A DNA stretch of 64,000 bases from Prevotella ihumii (lineage in GTDB: Bacteria > Bacteroidota > Bacteroidia > Bacteroidales > Bacteroidaceae): the NCBI RefSeq assembly GCF_900155655.1, contig NZ_LT706987.1, positions 2,523,466 to 2,587,465 on the forward strand, given 5' to 3'. Of the stretch, positions 45,069 through 53,825 are shown one piece after another. Position numbers and translations under genes: made by a program. The notes beneath the pieces were generated by a model, which saw only the letters and a program-made list of their open reading frames with translations, made no database searches and had not been told where the DNA came from. Position 1 is the first letter of the stretch; the number at the start of each line of letters is the position of its first letter.

Positions 45069-46088
45069 ATGAATTCGAAACTAAAATTGATAATAGGTTG
45101 TGCTATGATGACTGCCGTAACAAGTTTTGCGTGCAGTTGTAAGGGTCAGAAGGGTGGAGAAACTACCGAAACCACCGACTCGACAAGCATCGCAAAACCT
45201 GTAGGACCTAAGTTTAATCCCGACTCGGCATACGCTTTCACAGCTGCACAATGCGATTTCGGACCTCGTGTAATGAACTCTGCTGCCCACGATAAGTGCG
45301 AAGCGTGGATTATCAGCAAGTTTAAGCAGTATGGGTGTGAAGTGCAAACACAGAAAGCCGACCTCAAAGGCTATGATGGAACTACACTGAAAGCTACCAA
45401 TATTATAGCTTCGTTCAATCCAAAGGCACAGCGTCGCATTATGCTTTGCGCACACTGGGACAGCCGTCCTTGGGCTGACAACGACCCCGACTCTACTAAT
45501 CACCGCAAACCTGTTATGGCTGCCAACGATGGGGCATCAGGTGTGGCAGTGATGATAGAGATAGCTCGACAGTTGCAAGCAGATAGCAGCCTGAATGTAG
45601 GTGTAGACTTTATCTGTTTCGATGCGGAAGATTGGGGCGTTCCACAGTGGGAAACAGCACAGCAAGGGAGCGAGAACAGTTGGGCATTGGGCGCACAATA
45701 CTTCTCTAAAAACCTCCCTCAAGGCTACCAACCCGAATTTGGCATTCTCTTGGATATGGTAGGTGGAGAAGGCGCACAATTCTTTAAGGAAGGCATCTCA
45801 AAGCGTTACGCCCTCAATATTGTAGATAAGGTATGGGAAGCAGCCAGAACAGCAGGCTACGAAAGCTATTTTCCTACGGCAGAAGGTGGTATGATAACCG
45901 ACGACCACGTGCCCATCAATCAGAATGCAAATATCCCTACAATCGACATCATTCCGTATTATGCCGATTGTCAGCAAAGCAATTTTGGTCCTACGTGGCA
46001 CACCATAAACGACACGATGGAGCATATAGACAAGAACACATTGCTTGCCGTGGGGCAAACCGTAATACAAGTGCTCTACTCGCTCTAA
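45069..46088 (+). CDS. M28-family glutaminyl-peptide cyclotransferase-like lipoprotein
   Basis: 339 aa. Probable signal peptide with 'SFACSCKG' (candidate lipidated Cys). M28 zinc motifs: 'LCAHWDSRPWADNDPDS', 'ANDGASGVAVMIEIARQL', 'FICFDAEDWG' and 'GMITDDHVPINQNANIPTID'. 'AHWDSR' and 'FDAEDWG' match glutaminyl cyclases of P. gingivalis and human type, which convert N-terminal Gln to pyroglutamate, rather than aminopeptidases. Periplasmic role: cap proteins whose mature N-terminus is Gln, as for most exported proteins in this window. Probably an operon with the C26-M19 gene. Confidence 0.85.
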   Translation: MNSKLKLIIGCAMMTAVTSFACSCKGQKGGETTETTDSTSIAKPVGPKFNPDSAYAFTAAQCDFGPRVMNSAAHDKCEAWIISKFKQYGCEVQTQKADLKGYDGTTLKATNIIASFNPKAQRRIMLCAHWDSRPWADNDPDSTNHRKPVMAANDGASGVAVMIEIARQLQADSSLNVGVDFICFDAEDWGVPQWETAQQGSENSWALGAQYFSKNLPQGYQPEFGILLDMVGGEGAQFFKEGISKRYALNIVDKVWEAARTAGYESYFPTAEGGMITDDHVPINQNANIPTIDIIPYYADCQQSNFGPTWHTINDTMEHIDKNTLLAVGQTVIQVLYSL

Positions 46089-46112
46089 ACATAGAGAAAC
46101 TTCACCTTACAT

Positions 46113-46307
46113 AGGCTGGTTCTATAAATTACCACCGCATATAGTCATTAAATTTTTATGAAATACGTTTTGTTATCTTTTGGCTTCTTTTTGGTTCAAA
46201 ATGTAAGTTCGTTCAGTCGTGTAGCTCGCTACACTCCTTCACTCTCTTGCATTTTGACCTCAAAAATAAGCTCAAAATCTAACAAAGCTAATTTATAGAA
46301 CCAGCCT
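46113..46307. repeat. F1 MITE-like element, copy B (195 bp)
   Basis: Inverted ends AGGCTGGTTCTATAAATTA and TAATTTATAGAACCAGCCT, central GTAGCTCGCTAC. Flanked by TA on both sides. Confidence 0.88.
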
Positions 46308-46314
46308 ATAATAA

Positions 46315-46366
46315 GGAGGCACCTTTTAGGTTTCTATTCATAGAACCTAAAAGATGCCTTTTTTCG
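46315..46366 (+). terminator. rho-independent terminator after the QC-like gene
   Basis: AGGCACCTTTTAGGTT pairs with AACCTAAAAGATGCCTTTTTT; separated from the gene by F1 copy B. Confidence 0.8.
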
Positions 46367-46389
46367 GCTCTATAGGTTAAGGTTCTAAA

Positions 46390-46685
46390 ATAGAACAATC
46401 GGAGAAAACAAGTGAAAACCGAATATAACGACATTTAGACCAATGAAAACAAAATATGAGTAGTTTTATAACCATTTATCTATCAACGAGTTATAAACAC
46501 GAAAATATAAGTTTCCCAAAGTTCAACTTTGAGCGTGCAAAACATATATGTATTAGGTGGCAAAAGTTGAACTTTGGGAAGCTCATACCTATATGTTTTA
46601 CAGCCTCAAAGTTATGGTTTGGAATTTAGAACATTATGCTATTAAGACCTAAAAATCGTTGCTGAAGAAGAATAGAACAATCATA
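46390..46685. repeat. F4 palindrome element (46.5 kb copy)
   Basis: Contains CAAAGTTCAACTTTG, AAACATATATGTATT, AAAGTTGAACTTTG and further half sites between AATAGAACAATC at ~46392 and GAATAGAACAATC at ~46671. Confidence 0.65.
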
Positions 46686-46883
46686 AACCCAAATCAATCA
46701 TTAGCCCGCAAAGGCTTTTTAAAGCGTTTAGCTGTTATGCTTTTCTTCGTCTTTGCACCTTATTTTGGCTCTTTTCGTTTGTTTTTTCAGTTGTTTAGCT
46801 CGCTAAACGTCTTCAAAAACAACCAAAAATAGCTCAAAATAAGTGCACAAATCTCGAAGAAGTCTAACGACCGATTTGGGTTA
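46686..46883. repeat. F2 element, full copy, inverted
   Basis: Ends AACCCAAATCAATCATTAGC and the inverse TCTAACGACCGATTTGGGTT; near-identical to 23622-23818 in opposite orientation. Confidence 0.85.
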
Positions 46884-46952
46884 AAAAGCTAATCAAAAGC
46901 CTCAACAAAACATATTGATATGTGTTTTCTACCTCGATACATACCTAAAAAG

Positions 46953-47282
46953 TGTGGATAAGTGTGTGGATAACCCTACTAATAACCCCTGTATAACCCT
47001 TTTATAAACATATACTTATCCACCAAGATGGGTGGATAACCCCAAGAGTGTGGATATTAACAAAGTTATTAACGGGGTTTTAGGGAAGTTTTACACAAGT
47101 TTTACGCCGAAAAAGTTATAAACTTATTATCTTTGCATTAGAATGTGGAAATGTGGATAACTATTGTATAGTGTCTGAAAATCAATAAGTAAGCTTAAAA
47201 ACTGAATGTTGATAACTCAAACTCTAAAGTTTACAACTTCATACGCAAGAAAATCGATAAAAAGATATAAACACTATCCACA
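46953..47282. other. candidate oriC: cluster of DnaA boxes
   Basis: Exact TGTGGATAA at 46953, 46965 and 47152. One-mismatch boxes: TTATCCACC (47016), GGTGGATAA (47031), TGTGGATAT (47049), TGTTGATAA (47208), CTATCCACA (47274). Eight boxes in 330 bp, followed by an AT-rich stretch (47283-47342, almost only A and T) that could be the unwinding element. A TATCTTTG box at 47128 would also give a promoter. The nearest gene, the DUF3108 protein at 47367, is not a usual oriC marker. dnaA itself is not in this window. Confidence 0.6.
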
Positions 47283-47366
47283 GCATATCATATACAATAT
47301 TCCTTTTTAAAATAAAAAAGAAAAGAATATATATATGATATAATGAAATTCAAAAATAGGACGATC

Positions 47367-48176
47367 ATGAAACAACTGAAGATTTATTTAATAGCCTTGA
47401 TGGCACTTATAGGTGTAAGCACATCGGCTCAGTGTACTTACAAGAACACAGCTTTCAACAGCGGAGAATACTTAACGTACAACCTTTATTACAATTGGAA
47501 ATTTGTGTGGGTGAAGGCTGGTATGGCATCGTGGTACACAGTATCGTCAGTATATCAAGGCAAACCTGCCTATCGTGCATCGCTCACCACACGAGGTAAT
47601 GGTAAATTGGACGATTATTTTGTGCTTCGCGATACGCTACTCTGCTATAATACAAAGGATATGGCACCGCTCTACTTCCGCAAAGGTGCAAAGGAAGGCA
47701 AACGATATACCGTGGACGAAGTGTTTTATAGTTATCCTAATGGGAAGTCGCACATCAAGCAGCATCGCATAGACAATGACGGCAAACACCACTGGAAAGA
47801 TGTTTCGCCTAACGAGTGTGTGTTTGATATGATGAGTATATTCCTACGTGCACGCAGTTTCGACCCTACAAGTTGGAAAAAAGGCTTTGTGGTCAATTTC
47901 CCAATAGTTGACGGAAACAGTATGAATGCTGCACACCTCACCTACTCAGGCAAAAGGTTTATTAAAGCAGATAATGGTATAAAATACCGTTGTTTGAAAC
48001 TTTCGTATAGCGAATATGAAAATAAAAAATGGCGAACCATTGCCGATTTTTACGTTACCGATGATGCTAACCATATTCCCATTCGTTTGGATATGCACCT
48101 AAAGTTTGGTTCTGCCAAAGCCTTCCTTGTATCGATGAAAGGCATTAGATATAAGATAGATTCGCAAGTGAAGTAG
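47367..48176 (+). CDS. exported DUF3108-domain protein
   Basis: 269 aa from the ATG at 47367 (MKQLKIYLIALMAL); the earlier ATG at 47343 gives a less regular signal peptide. Signal peptide ending TSAQ. Sequence 'SGEYLTYNLYYNWKFVWVKA' and 'YHIT-like VTDDANHIPIRLDM' are typical of DUF3108, a periplasmic or outer-membrane beta fold. Function unknown. It lies just after the candidate oriC. Confidence 0.75.
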   Translation: MKQLKIYLIALMALIGVSTSAQCTYKNTAFNSGEYLTYNLYYNWKFVWVKAGMASWYTVSSVYQGKPAYRASLTTRGNGKLDDYFVLRDTLLCYNTKDMAPLYFRKGAKEGKRYTVDEVFYSYPNGKSHIKQHRIDNDGKHHWKDVSPNECVFDMMSIFLRARSFDPTSWKKGFVVNFPIVDGNSMNAAHLTYSGKRFIKADNGIKYRCLKLSYSEYENKKWRTIADFYVTDDANHIPIRLDMHLKFGSAKAFLVSMKGIRYKIDSQVK

Positions 48177-48214
48177 AATTGGTCGAAATACAATAAGGAT
48201 TTGGTCGAAACATA

Positions 48215-48247
48215 TTTGCAAGTTTCTTATCTTATACCTTAACTTTG
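48215..48247 (+). promoter_or_regulatory. promoter of the TonB-dependent receptor gene
   Basis: TTTG at 48215-48218 and TAACTTTG at 48240-48247 with 21 bp between them. Confidence 0.55.
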
Positions 48248-48278
48248 CATACAGAAACAATAAATAAATGAAACAATT

Positions 48279-50747
48279 ATGATGAAGCGAATACTCTTTA
48301 CACTGTGTTTAGGAACGTGTGCAATGGCAATGAGTGCGCAGTCGACTACCATTTCAGGCGAATTGGTAGACTCACTGACACACGAAACAGAACCATTTGC
48401 AACCATTCGTATATTTAAGTCGAAGATTAGCGAAAAGCCAGCTTATATGTTAGTAGCTGATGAGAATGGTAAGTTCTCACAGGTGGTTCAGGGCAGCGGA
48501 CAATATGTTATTACCTTCAATTCGGTGGGCAGAAAGGAGATTGTACGTCGTCTGAAACTTTCTTCGGACAACAATTCCGTGCTCAATCTTGGTACACTTC
48601 TCGTCCAAGACGACCCAAAACAGTTGGCAGGAGTTACAGTTACGGCACAAAAACCATTGGTAAAAATGGAGACCGACAAGATGACTTACGATGTTCAGAA
48701 CGATGTGGATGCCAAGGCAAACACCGTGCTTGATATGCTTCGCAAAGTACCTATGGTAACTGTTGATGGGCAAGACAACATCTCTGTGAATGGTTCAGGC
48801 TCGTTCAAAGTATATGTAGACGGAAAGCCTAATGTAATGTTTTCAGCCAATCCGTCGCAGATATTCAAGTCGATGCCTGCAAGTTCGGTAAAGTCTATTG
48901 AGGTTGTTACCAACCCAGGGGCAAAGTATGACGCTGAAGGAGTTGGAGGTGTACTCAACATTATTATGAACAAAGTGGGCGGACAGACCCAAAAAATGAA
49001 TGGATACAATGGTAATGTAAGTTTTACGGGTACGAACTATGGTTGGCGTGGGAACGCTTTCTTTAGTGGACAACAAGGCAAATTGACTTACAGCATTAAT
49101 GGAATGTACAACTATATGACATCTAAGAACGTTGAAACCATAATGGATCGGGTGTCAAAGGACGGTTCTTCGATGCACTACTATCAAAAAGGAAAGACCA
49201 ATATACCATTCGCAATGGGCAATTTGAGTTTGAATTACGAGATAGACTCTGTAAGCAACATCGGTGCATCTGTAGGTATGACCAAGTATAATATGAAGAG
49301 CACAGGTCACCCAACAACTACTTTCAGCGGTGGAATATATGGCTCTGGCTTCTCATACGGCAACGAAATGATGATGAATATGGGTAATACGTCTATCAAT
49401 ACCTCAGTGGACTATCAGCGATTTTTGAACAAAGAGCGTACAAGCAACATCACCTTGAGTTATCTCTTTACCACTTCACCCGGTATAAACGAGAACGCTC
49501 GCACCTACGACCCTTTGTCGCCAGATGTGCATCTTTCGCTTAACGACCTTTATTCTAAAGCCGATACACGTGGTACAGAGCATACTTTCCAAGCCGACTA
49601 TACCACTCCAGTGGGCAAGGGACACACTTTCAATGCTGGACTCAAGTTTATAGGACGTCGAAACACATCAGATTCGCGCTATTACGATATTATTAACGGG
49701 CTTCAGACTTTCAACACTGAGAACAGTGTGAACTACAAAAACAAGCAAAGCATTCTTGCTTCGTACGTAGAATATACACTCACAGCAGGCAAGTTTGGAG
49801 CTAAGGTAGGCACACGATACGAATATACTTGGGAAAACGTAGACTTCGTATTGGGACGAGGTGCAGACTTTAAGAAGAATTATGGCAACCTTGTGCCTTC
49901 AGCAAGCATTACTTACAACATTGCACCTGCAGTTAACATTGGGGTAACTTACGGAATGCGCATCTCACGCCCAGGTATTACCTTCCTCAACCCCTACATC
50001 GACCGTTCTAACCCTACCATATTGAGCTATGGTAATCCAGATTTGGCAGTAGAAAAGAGTCATAACGTGGGCTTGGTGTTCAACGCTTTCACTCCAAAGT
50101 TTATGATGAACCTTACTTTGGCTGAAAATTTTGCGGACAACCAAATAGAGCAATACTCGTTTTTAGACAACAATGGCGTGCTAAACACCACCTATGGCAA
50201 CATAGTACGTAGTCGTTGGACCAACTTCAGTACCTTTATGAACTATGCGATCACACCTAAAACACGCATTATGCTCAATGCGGCAGTGGATTATGGTGAC
50301 ATCAGATCCGAACAGATAGGACAGCGCAACCACGGTTGGCAAGCCACTGCCTTCTTAGGATTGCAACAAACATTGCCTTGGAACATAAAGTTTAGCATCT
50401 TTACAGGTGGTATGACAAAGAAATACACCCTTCAAGGGCACGGCAACTCATTCAATATGATAACTTCAACCGTGGCTAAGAGCTTCTTTAAGGACAAGTT
50501 GGACGTGAGTGTGATGTTCTTATCACCATTAACAGGTAAGATGCGACACAACCAATACAGCAGTGGTCTCGACTTTACACAAAGCACTCAGATACTTGTT
50601 CCTGTAAAGCAGATAGGTGTAACTGTAACTTGGAACTTTGGTAATACAAAGAAACAATTCCAACAACACCAAAGTAAGATTACTAACGACTTCCAAGAAC
50701 GCAAGGACAACAACCAAATGGGTGTTGGAACAGGTGTAGGAATGTAA
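48279..50747 (+). CDS. TonB-dependent-receptor-like outer-membrane protein
   Basis: 822 aa. Signal peptide (MSAQ cleavage), a carboxypeptidase-like beta sandwich (residues ~23-115), plug domain ('ANTVLDMLRKVPMVTVDGQD', 'PGAKYDAEGVGGVLNIIMNK') and a large beta-barrel with aromatic-ended strands to the C-terminus. Belongs to the outer-membrane beta-barrel family common in Bacteroidota, uptake receptor or biogenesis factor; substrate unknown. The usual partner SusD lipoprotein gene is absent next to it, so it is not a standard SusC/D polysaccharide locus. Monocistronic, with a strong terminator. Confidence 0.88.
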   Translation: MMKRILFTLCLGTCAMAMSAQSTTISGELVDSLTHETEPFATIRIFKSKISEKPAYMLVADENGKFSQVVQGSGQYVITFNSVGRKEIVRRLKLSSDNNSVLNLGTLLVQDDPKQLAGVTVTAQKPLVKMETDKMTYDVQNDVDAKANTVLDMLRKVPMVTVDGQDNISVNGSGSFKVYVDGKPNVMFSANPSQIFKSMPASSVKSIEVVTNPGAKYDAEGVGGVLNIIMNKVGGQTQKMNGYNGNVSFTGTNYGWRGNAFFSGQQGKLTYSINGMYNYMTSKNVETIMDRVSKDGSSMHYYQKGKTNIPFAMGNLSLNYEIDSVSNIGASVGMTKYNMKSTGHPTTTFSGGIYGSGFSYGNEMMMNMGNTSINTSVDYQRFLNKERTSNITLSYLFTTSPGINENARTYDPLSPDVHLSLNDLYSKADTRGTEHTFQADYTTPVGKGHTFNAGLKFIGRRNTSDSRYYDIINGLQTFNTENSVNYKNKQSILASYVEYTLTAGKFGAKVGTRYEYTWENVDFVLGRGADFKKNYGNLVPSASITYNIAPAVNIGVTYGMRISRPGITFLNPYIDRSNPTILSYGNPDLAVEKSHNVGLVFNAFTPKFMMNLTLAENFADNQIEQYSFLDNNGVLNTTYGNIVRSRWTNFSTFMNYAITPKTRIMLNAAVDYGDIRSEQIGQRNHGWQATAFLGLQQTLPWNIKFSIFTGGMTKKYTLQGHGNSFNMITSTVAKSFFKDKLDVSVMFLSPLTGKMRHNQYSSGLDFTQSTQILVPVKQIGVTVTWNFGNTKKQFQQHQSKITNDFQERKDNNQMGVGTGVGM

Positions 50748-50770
50748 TTTCTTCGAAGAATATTTAGAAG

Positions 50771-50835
50771 TTAGAGGAGTTAAGATGGCTTTGTCGGATG
50801 GGTCAGACAAAGCCATCTTAACTCCTCTAATTTTT
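50771..50835 (+). terminator. terminator with 25-bp perfect stem and 9-bp units in its loop
   Basis: Bases 50771-50795 pair perfectly with 50806-50830, followed by TTTTT. The loop GGATGGGTCA plus the adjoining GTC and GAC of the stem make two GTCNGAC units. Confidence 0.88.
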
Positions 50836-51023
50836 AAAATAACTCCTTTAACTGCTAAAAAGCGGAACTCGATAAATTGAGCCCCTACATTACCCTCTAA
50901 ACATTTATTTGGTACTCTCTTTGAGTGCTATAAGGAATATTTAGCAAGGTGTAGGGGCTCGATTTATCGAGTTTCGCATAATGCAAATAGGATGTGTGGA
51001 ACGTGATAAATCACGCCCCTACA
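50831..51023. repeat. AACTCC motifs, half P3 and full P3 copy 3
   Basis: AACTCCTTTAACTG, then half P3 at 50864-50889, then a 74-bp P3 at 50950-51023 whose right inner hairpin is CGTGATAAATCACG instead of CTCGATAAATCGAG. 51024-51217 holds nothing recognisable. Confidence 0.8.
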
Positions 51024-51217
51024 TTCTATTCTTTGTGATTAAATAATTATATAAAATTTGTCACTTTTTTGTCGCACTTGTTTCTAAATACCTTATTTTG
51101 AATGATTTAGACCCACTTAATATATCATCTAAAACGCATTCATAATATATTATCGTTGAGGTAAGAGCATTGAGAATTAGAAGATTTATACTGCTACTTC
51201 TCAATTTTTGGAAAAGG

Positions 51218-51450
51218 AAGAATAGAACAATATTAAAAAGAGATTAATCTGATAAAAACAGATTTGCAACCTATTGATTATAAGAATGTTACAAATGCGT
51301 TCTGAAACATATATGTTTGACTCTGCAAAACATATATGTTTTACCCTCCCAAAGTTCAACTTTGACACCCTCAAACATATATGTTTTGGAAACAAAAGAT
51401 TAAACTATTGCTTTTCAAAGGTCAAGAGGTTATAAATAGAACAATAAAAG
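51218..51450. repeat. F4 palindrome element (51.3 kb copy)
   Basis: From GAATAGAACAATATT to AAATAGAACAATAAA: AAACATATATGTTTG, AAACATATATGTTTT, CAAAGTTCAACTTTG, AAACATATATGTTTT. This is the most regular copy. Confidence 0.75.
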
Positions 51451-51481
51451 GCATAGAATAAGAGCTTTATTCTACGCCTTT

Positions 51482-51648
51482 TAACCCAAATCGGTCGTTA
51501 GACTTCTTCGAGATTTGCGCGCTTATTTTGAGCTTATTTTTGGTTGTTTTTGAAGACGTTTAGCGAGCTAAACAACTGAAAAAACAAACGAAAAGAGCCA
51601 AAATAAAGCCAAAATAAGGCAAAAAGATATCTCATAAGTTTCGGGTTA
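51482..51648. repeat. F2 element, 3'-diverged copy
   Basis: Left end AACCCAAATCGGTCGTTAGA is intact, central TTTAGCGAGCTAAA present, right end decayed to TTTCGGGTTAA, which forms the stop codon of the YbjQ-like gene. Confidence 0.75.
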
Positions 51649-51963
51649 AATACGTACGGCAGTTCCCGAACACGCTACCATTAGCATTGACCCCGACTGC
51701 CCCACTGTTTCATAATCGATGTCGACACCCACAATGGCATTTGCGCCCATTGCTGCTGCACGCTGCATCATTTCGTTAAGCGATGTGTTCTTTCCTTCAA
51801 TGAGAACTTGCTCATACGAGCCACTTCTACCGCCGATAACGTCTCTAATGCTTGCAAAAAAGTCTTTTACGATGTTTGCACCGATGATGGTTTCACCTGT
51901 TACAATACCCTTATATTCAAGTATTTGATGCCCCTCAATGGTTGGTGTGGTTGTGATAATCAT
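51646..51963 (-). CDS. YbjQ/UPF0145 (heavy-metal-binding-like) protein
   Basis: 105 aa. Typical pattern: '[20 protein letters not shown]', '[15 protein letters not shown]' , '[17 protein letters not shown]' and '[10 protein letters not shown]'. Pentameric beta-rich protein of unknown function, domain YbjQ/DUF74; cytosolic. The TAA stop overlaps the degenerate end of an F2 element. Confidence 0.85.
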   Translation of the reverse strand: MIITTTPTIEGHQILEYKGIVTGETIIGANIVKDFFASIRDVIGGRSGSYEQVLIEGKNTSLNEMMQRAAAMGANAIVGVDIDYETVGQSGSMLMVACSGTAVRI

Positions 51964-51989
51964 ACGTTTACGTTTTGTTTTAAGTTTTT

Positions 51990-52184
51990 AGGCTGGTTCT
52001 ATAAATTAGCTTTGTTAGATTTTGAGCTTATTTTTGAGGTCAAAATGCAAGAGCGTGAAGGAGTGTAGCGAGCTACACGACTGAACGAACTTACATTTTG
52101 AACCAAAAAGAAGCCAAAAAATAACAAAACGTATTTCATAAAAATTTAATGACTATATGCGGTGGTAATTTATATAACCAGCCT
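51990..52184. repeat. F1 MITE-like element, copy C (195 bp, inverted)
   Basis: Complement of copy B, with one mismatch in the right end (TATAACC for TAGAACC). Flanked by TA. The rest of 52185-52490 is AT-rich, with a TATCTTTG -7 box at 52503. Confidence 0.87.
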
Positions 52185-52502
52185 ATATTATTTCCATCTC
52201 AAACGAAGAGATGATTTGTCTGCAAAGTAACAGATTTTTATCCGAATACTACGTAAAATAATGTTTATTTTTACTAAATATCACCCTTCACGCTTATAAA
52301 GCCTACGATATATAAAAATATTTATAAGCTATGAAATTGCGAAAGTTTACAGAATATAACGTAAATAATAATATAATATAAATTAAAAATTAATCGTTCG
52401 ACTAATTTCTCTTTCTCTTTCGCTTCTTCACGTTGCATATATGCACCTGTATTTTGATGATAATAAGCCTATAAGAAATCTGTTTATTCTCATATATTTT
52501 GA

Positions 52503-52510
52503 GTATCTTT
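52503..52510 (+). promoter_or_regulatory. -7 box TATCTTTG of the U32 gene
   Basis: 19 bp upstream of the ATG at 52529; the predicted leader is short. Confidence 0.5.
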
Positions 52511-52528
52511 GCCGAGTAAAAGATAATA

Positions 52529-53779
52529 ATGGATATACAAGATTTTGAAATAATGGCGCCTGTTGGCTCACGCGAAAGTCTCGCAGCAGCTATTCAGGCA
52601 GGAGCAGGCTCAATCTATTTTGGCATTGGGCAGCTCAATATGAGGTCGCATTCAGCGAACCATTTCACGATAGAAGATTTGAAGGAGATAGCCGAAACTT
52701 GCAATGCGCGAGGCATAAAGACATATCTCACCGTCAATACAGTAATCTATGGCGAAGACATCGCTGCAATGCACGAAATAATAGATGCAGCAAAGGCAGC
52801 TAATATCACGGCAGCCATTGTGAGCGATGTGGCAGTAATGGTGTATTGCCGTCAAGTGGGAATGGAGGTTCACTTGTCTACACAGCTCAACATCTCTAAC
52901 ATTGATGCACTGAAATTCTATGCCCAGTTTGCCGATGTGGCAGTTTTGGCACGTGAATTGAATATGACTCAGGTGGCAGAAATCTACCGCCAGATAGAAG
53001 AACAAGATATTAGAGGTCCTCGAGGCGAATTGGTTCGTATCGAAATGTTCTGCCACGGTGCGTTCTGTATGGCTATTTCGGGCAAATGCTATATGAGTTT
53101 GCACGACTCAAATCGCTCTGCCAATCGTGGTCAATGCACACAGATATGTCGCCGTTCGTACACCGTAACCGATAACGAGACGGGCAATCAGCTTGAAATA
53201 GACAACAAATACATTATGAGTCCGAAGGATTTGAAGTCGATAGCCTTTATCGACAAGATGATGAAAGCGGGCGTAAGGGTATTTAAGATAGAAGGCCGTG
53301 CGCGTGGTCCTGAATATGTTTACGAGGTAGTAACCTGCTACAAGGAGGCTATACAGAGCGTTCTTGACGGCACGTTTACAGAGGAGAAGAAGGCAGACTG
53401 GGACGTCAGACTCTCCACAGTATTTAACCGTGGCTTCTGGGACGGTTACTATCAAGGACAAAAGATGGGCGAATGGACAAAGAACTACGGCAACAAAGCC
53501 ACCGAAAAGAAAATGCTGGTGGGCAAGGTGTTGAAGTATTTCTCTAAATTGGGTGTGGCTGAGATAGCTGTTGAGGCTTCTGAGATAGCGCTCAATGAGT
53601 TGATGCTCATCACAGGCACTACCACAGGCGTGATGAAGTTTAAGGCTGAGGAGATACGTTACGACCTTGAACCCGTTGAAAAAGCTGAAAAGGGTTGGCG
53701 TGTGTCGTTGCCTGTGCCTGATAAGGTGCGCCCTAACGATAAGGTTTATAAACTGATAAAGACAAACATAGAAGAATAA
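52529..53779 (+). CDS. U32-family peptidase/tRNA-hydroxylation-type protein
   Basis: 416 aa. 'EIMAPVGSRESLAAAIQAGAG' at the N-terminus and the U32 signature 'EMFCHGAFCMAISGKCYMSL' with 'NRGQCTQICRRSY' supplying the Cys that bind an Fe-S cluster, and 'KIEGRARGPEYVYEVV' later. Family knowledge: TrhP/RlhA-type U32 proteins participate in prephenate-dependent tRNA or rRNA hydroxylation; some annotated as collagenases. First gene of a probable operon with DoxX, SufE and TrmH genes. Cytosolic. Confidence 0.88.
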   Translation: MDIQDFEIMAPVGSRESLAAAIQAGAGSIYFGIGQLNMRSHSANHFTIEDLKEIAETCNARGIKTYLTVNTVIYGEDIAAMHEIIDAAKAANITAAIVSDVAVMVYCRQVGMEVHLSTQLNISNIDALKFYAQFADVAVLARELNMTQVAEIYRQIEEQDIRGPRGELVRIEMFCHGAFCMAISGKCYMSLHDSNRSANRGQCTQICRRSYTVTDNETGNQLEIDNKYIMSPKDLKSIAFIDKMMKAGVRVFKIEGRARGPEYVYEVVTCYKEAIQSVLDGTFTEEKKADWDVRLSTVFNRGFWDGYYQGQKMGEWTKNYGNKATEKKMLVGKVLKYFSKLGVAEIAVEASEIALNELMLITGTTTGVMKFKAEEIRYDLEPVEKAEKGWRVSLPVPDKVRPNDKVYKLIKTNIEE

Positions 53780-53825
53780 AAGCACGAAGGCAAGGGCTGA
53801 TGTGCTGAAAACCAATAAAAGACGT

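Noticed and set aside
48279-50747. SusC of a polysaccharide utilisation locus
   Set aside because: No SusD, glycoside hydrolase or regulator next to it.
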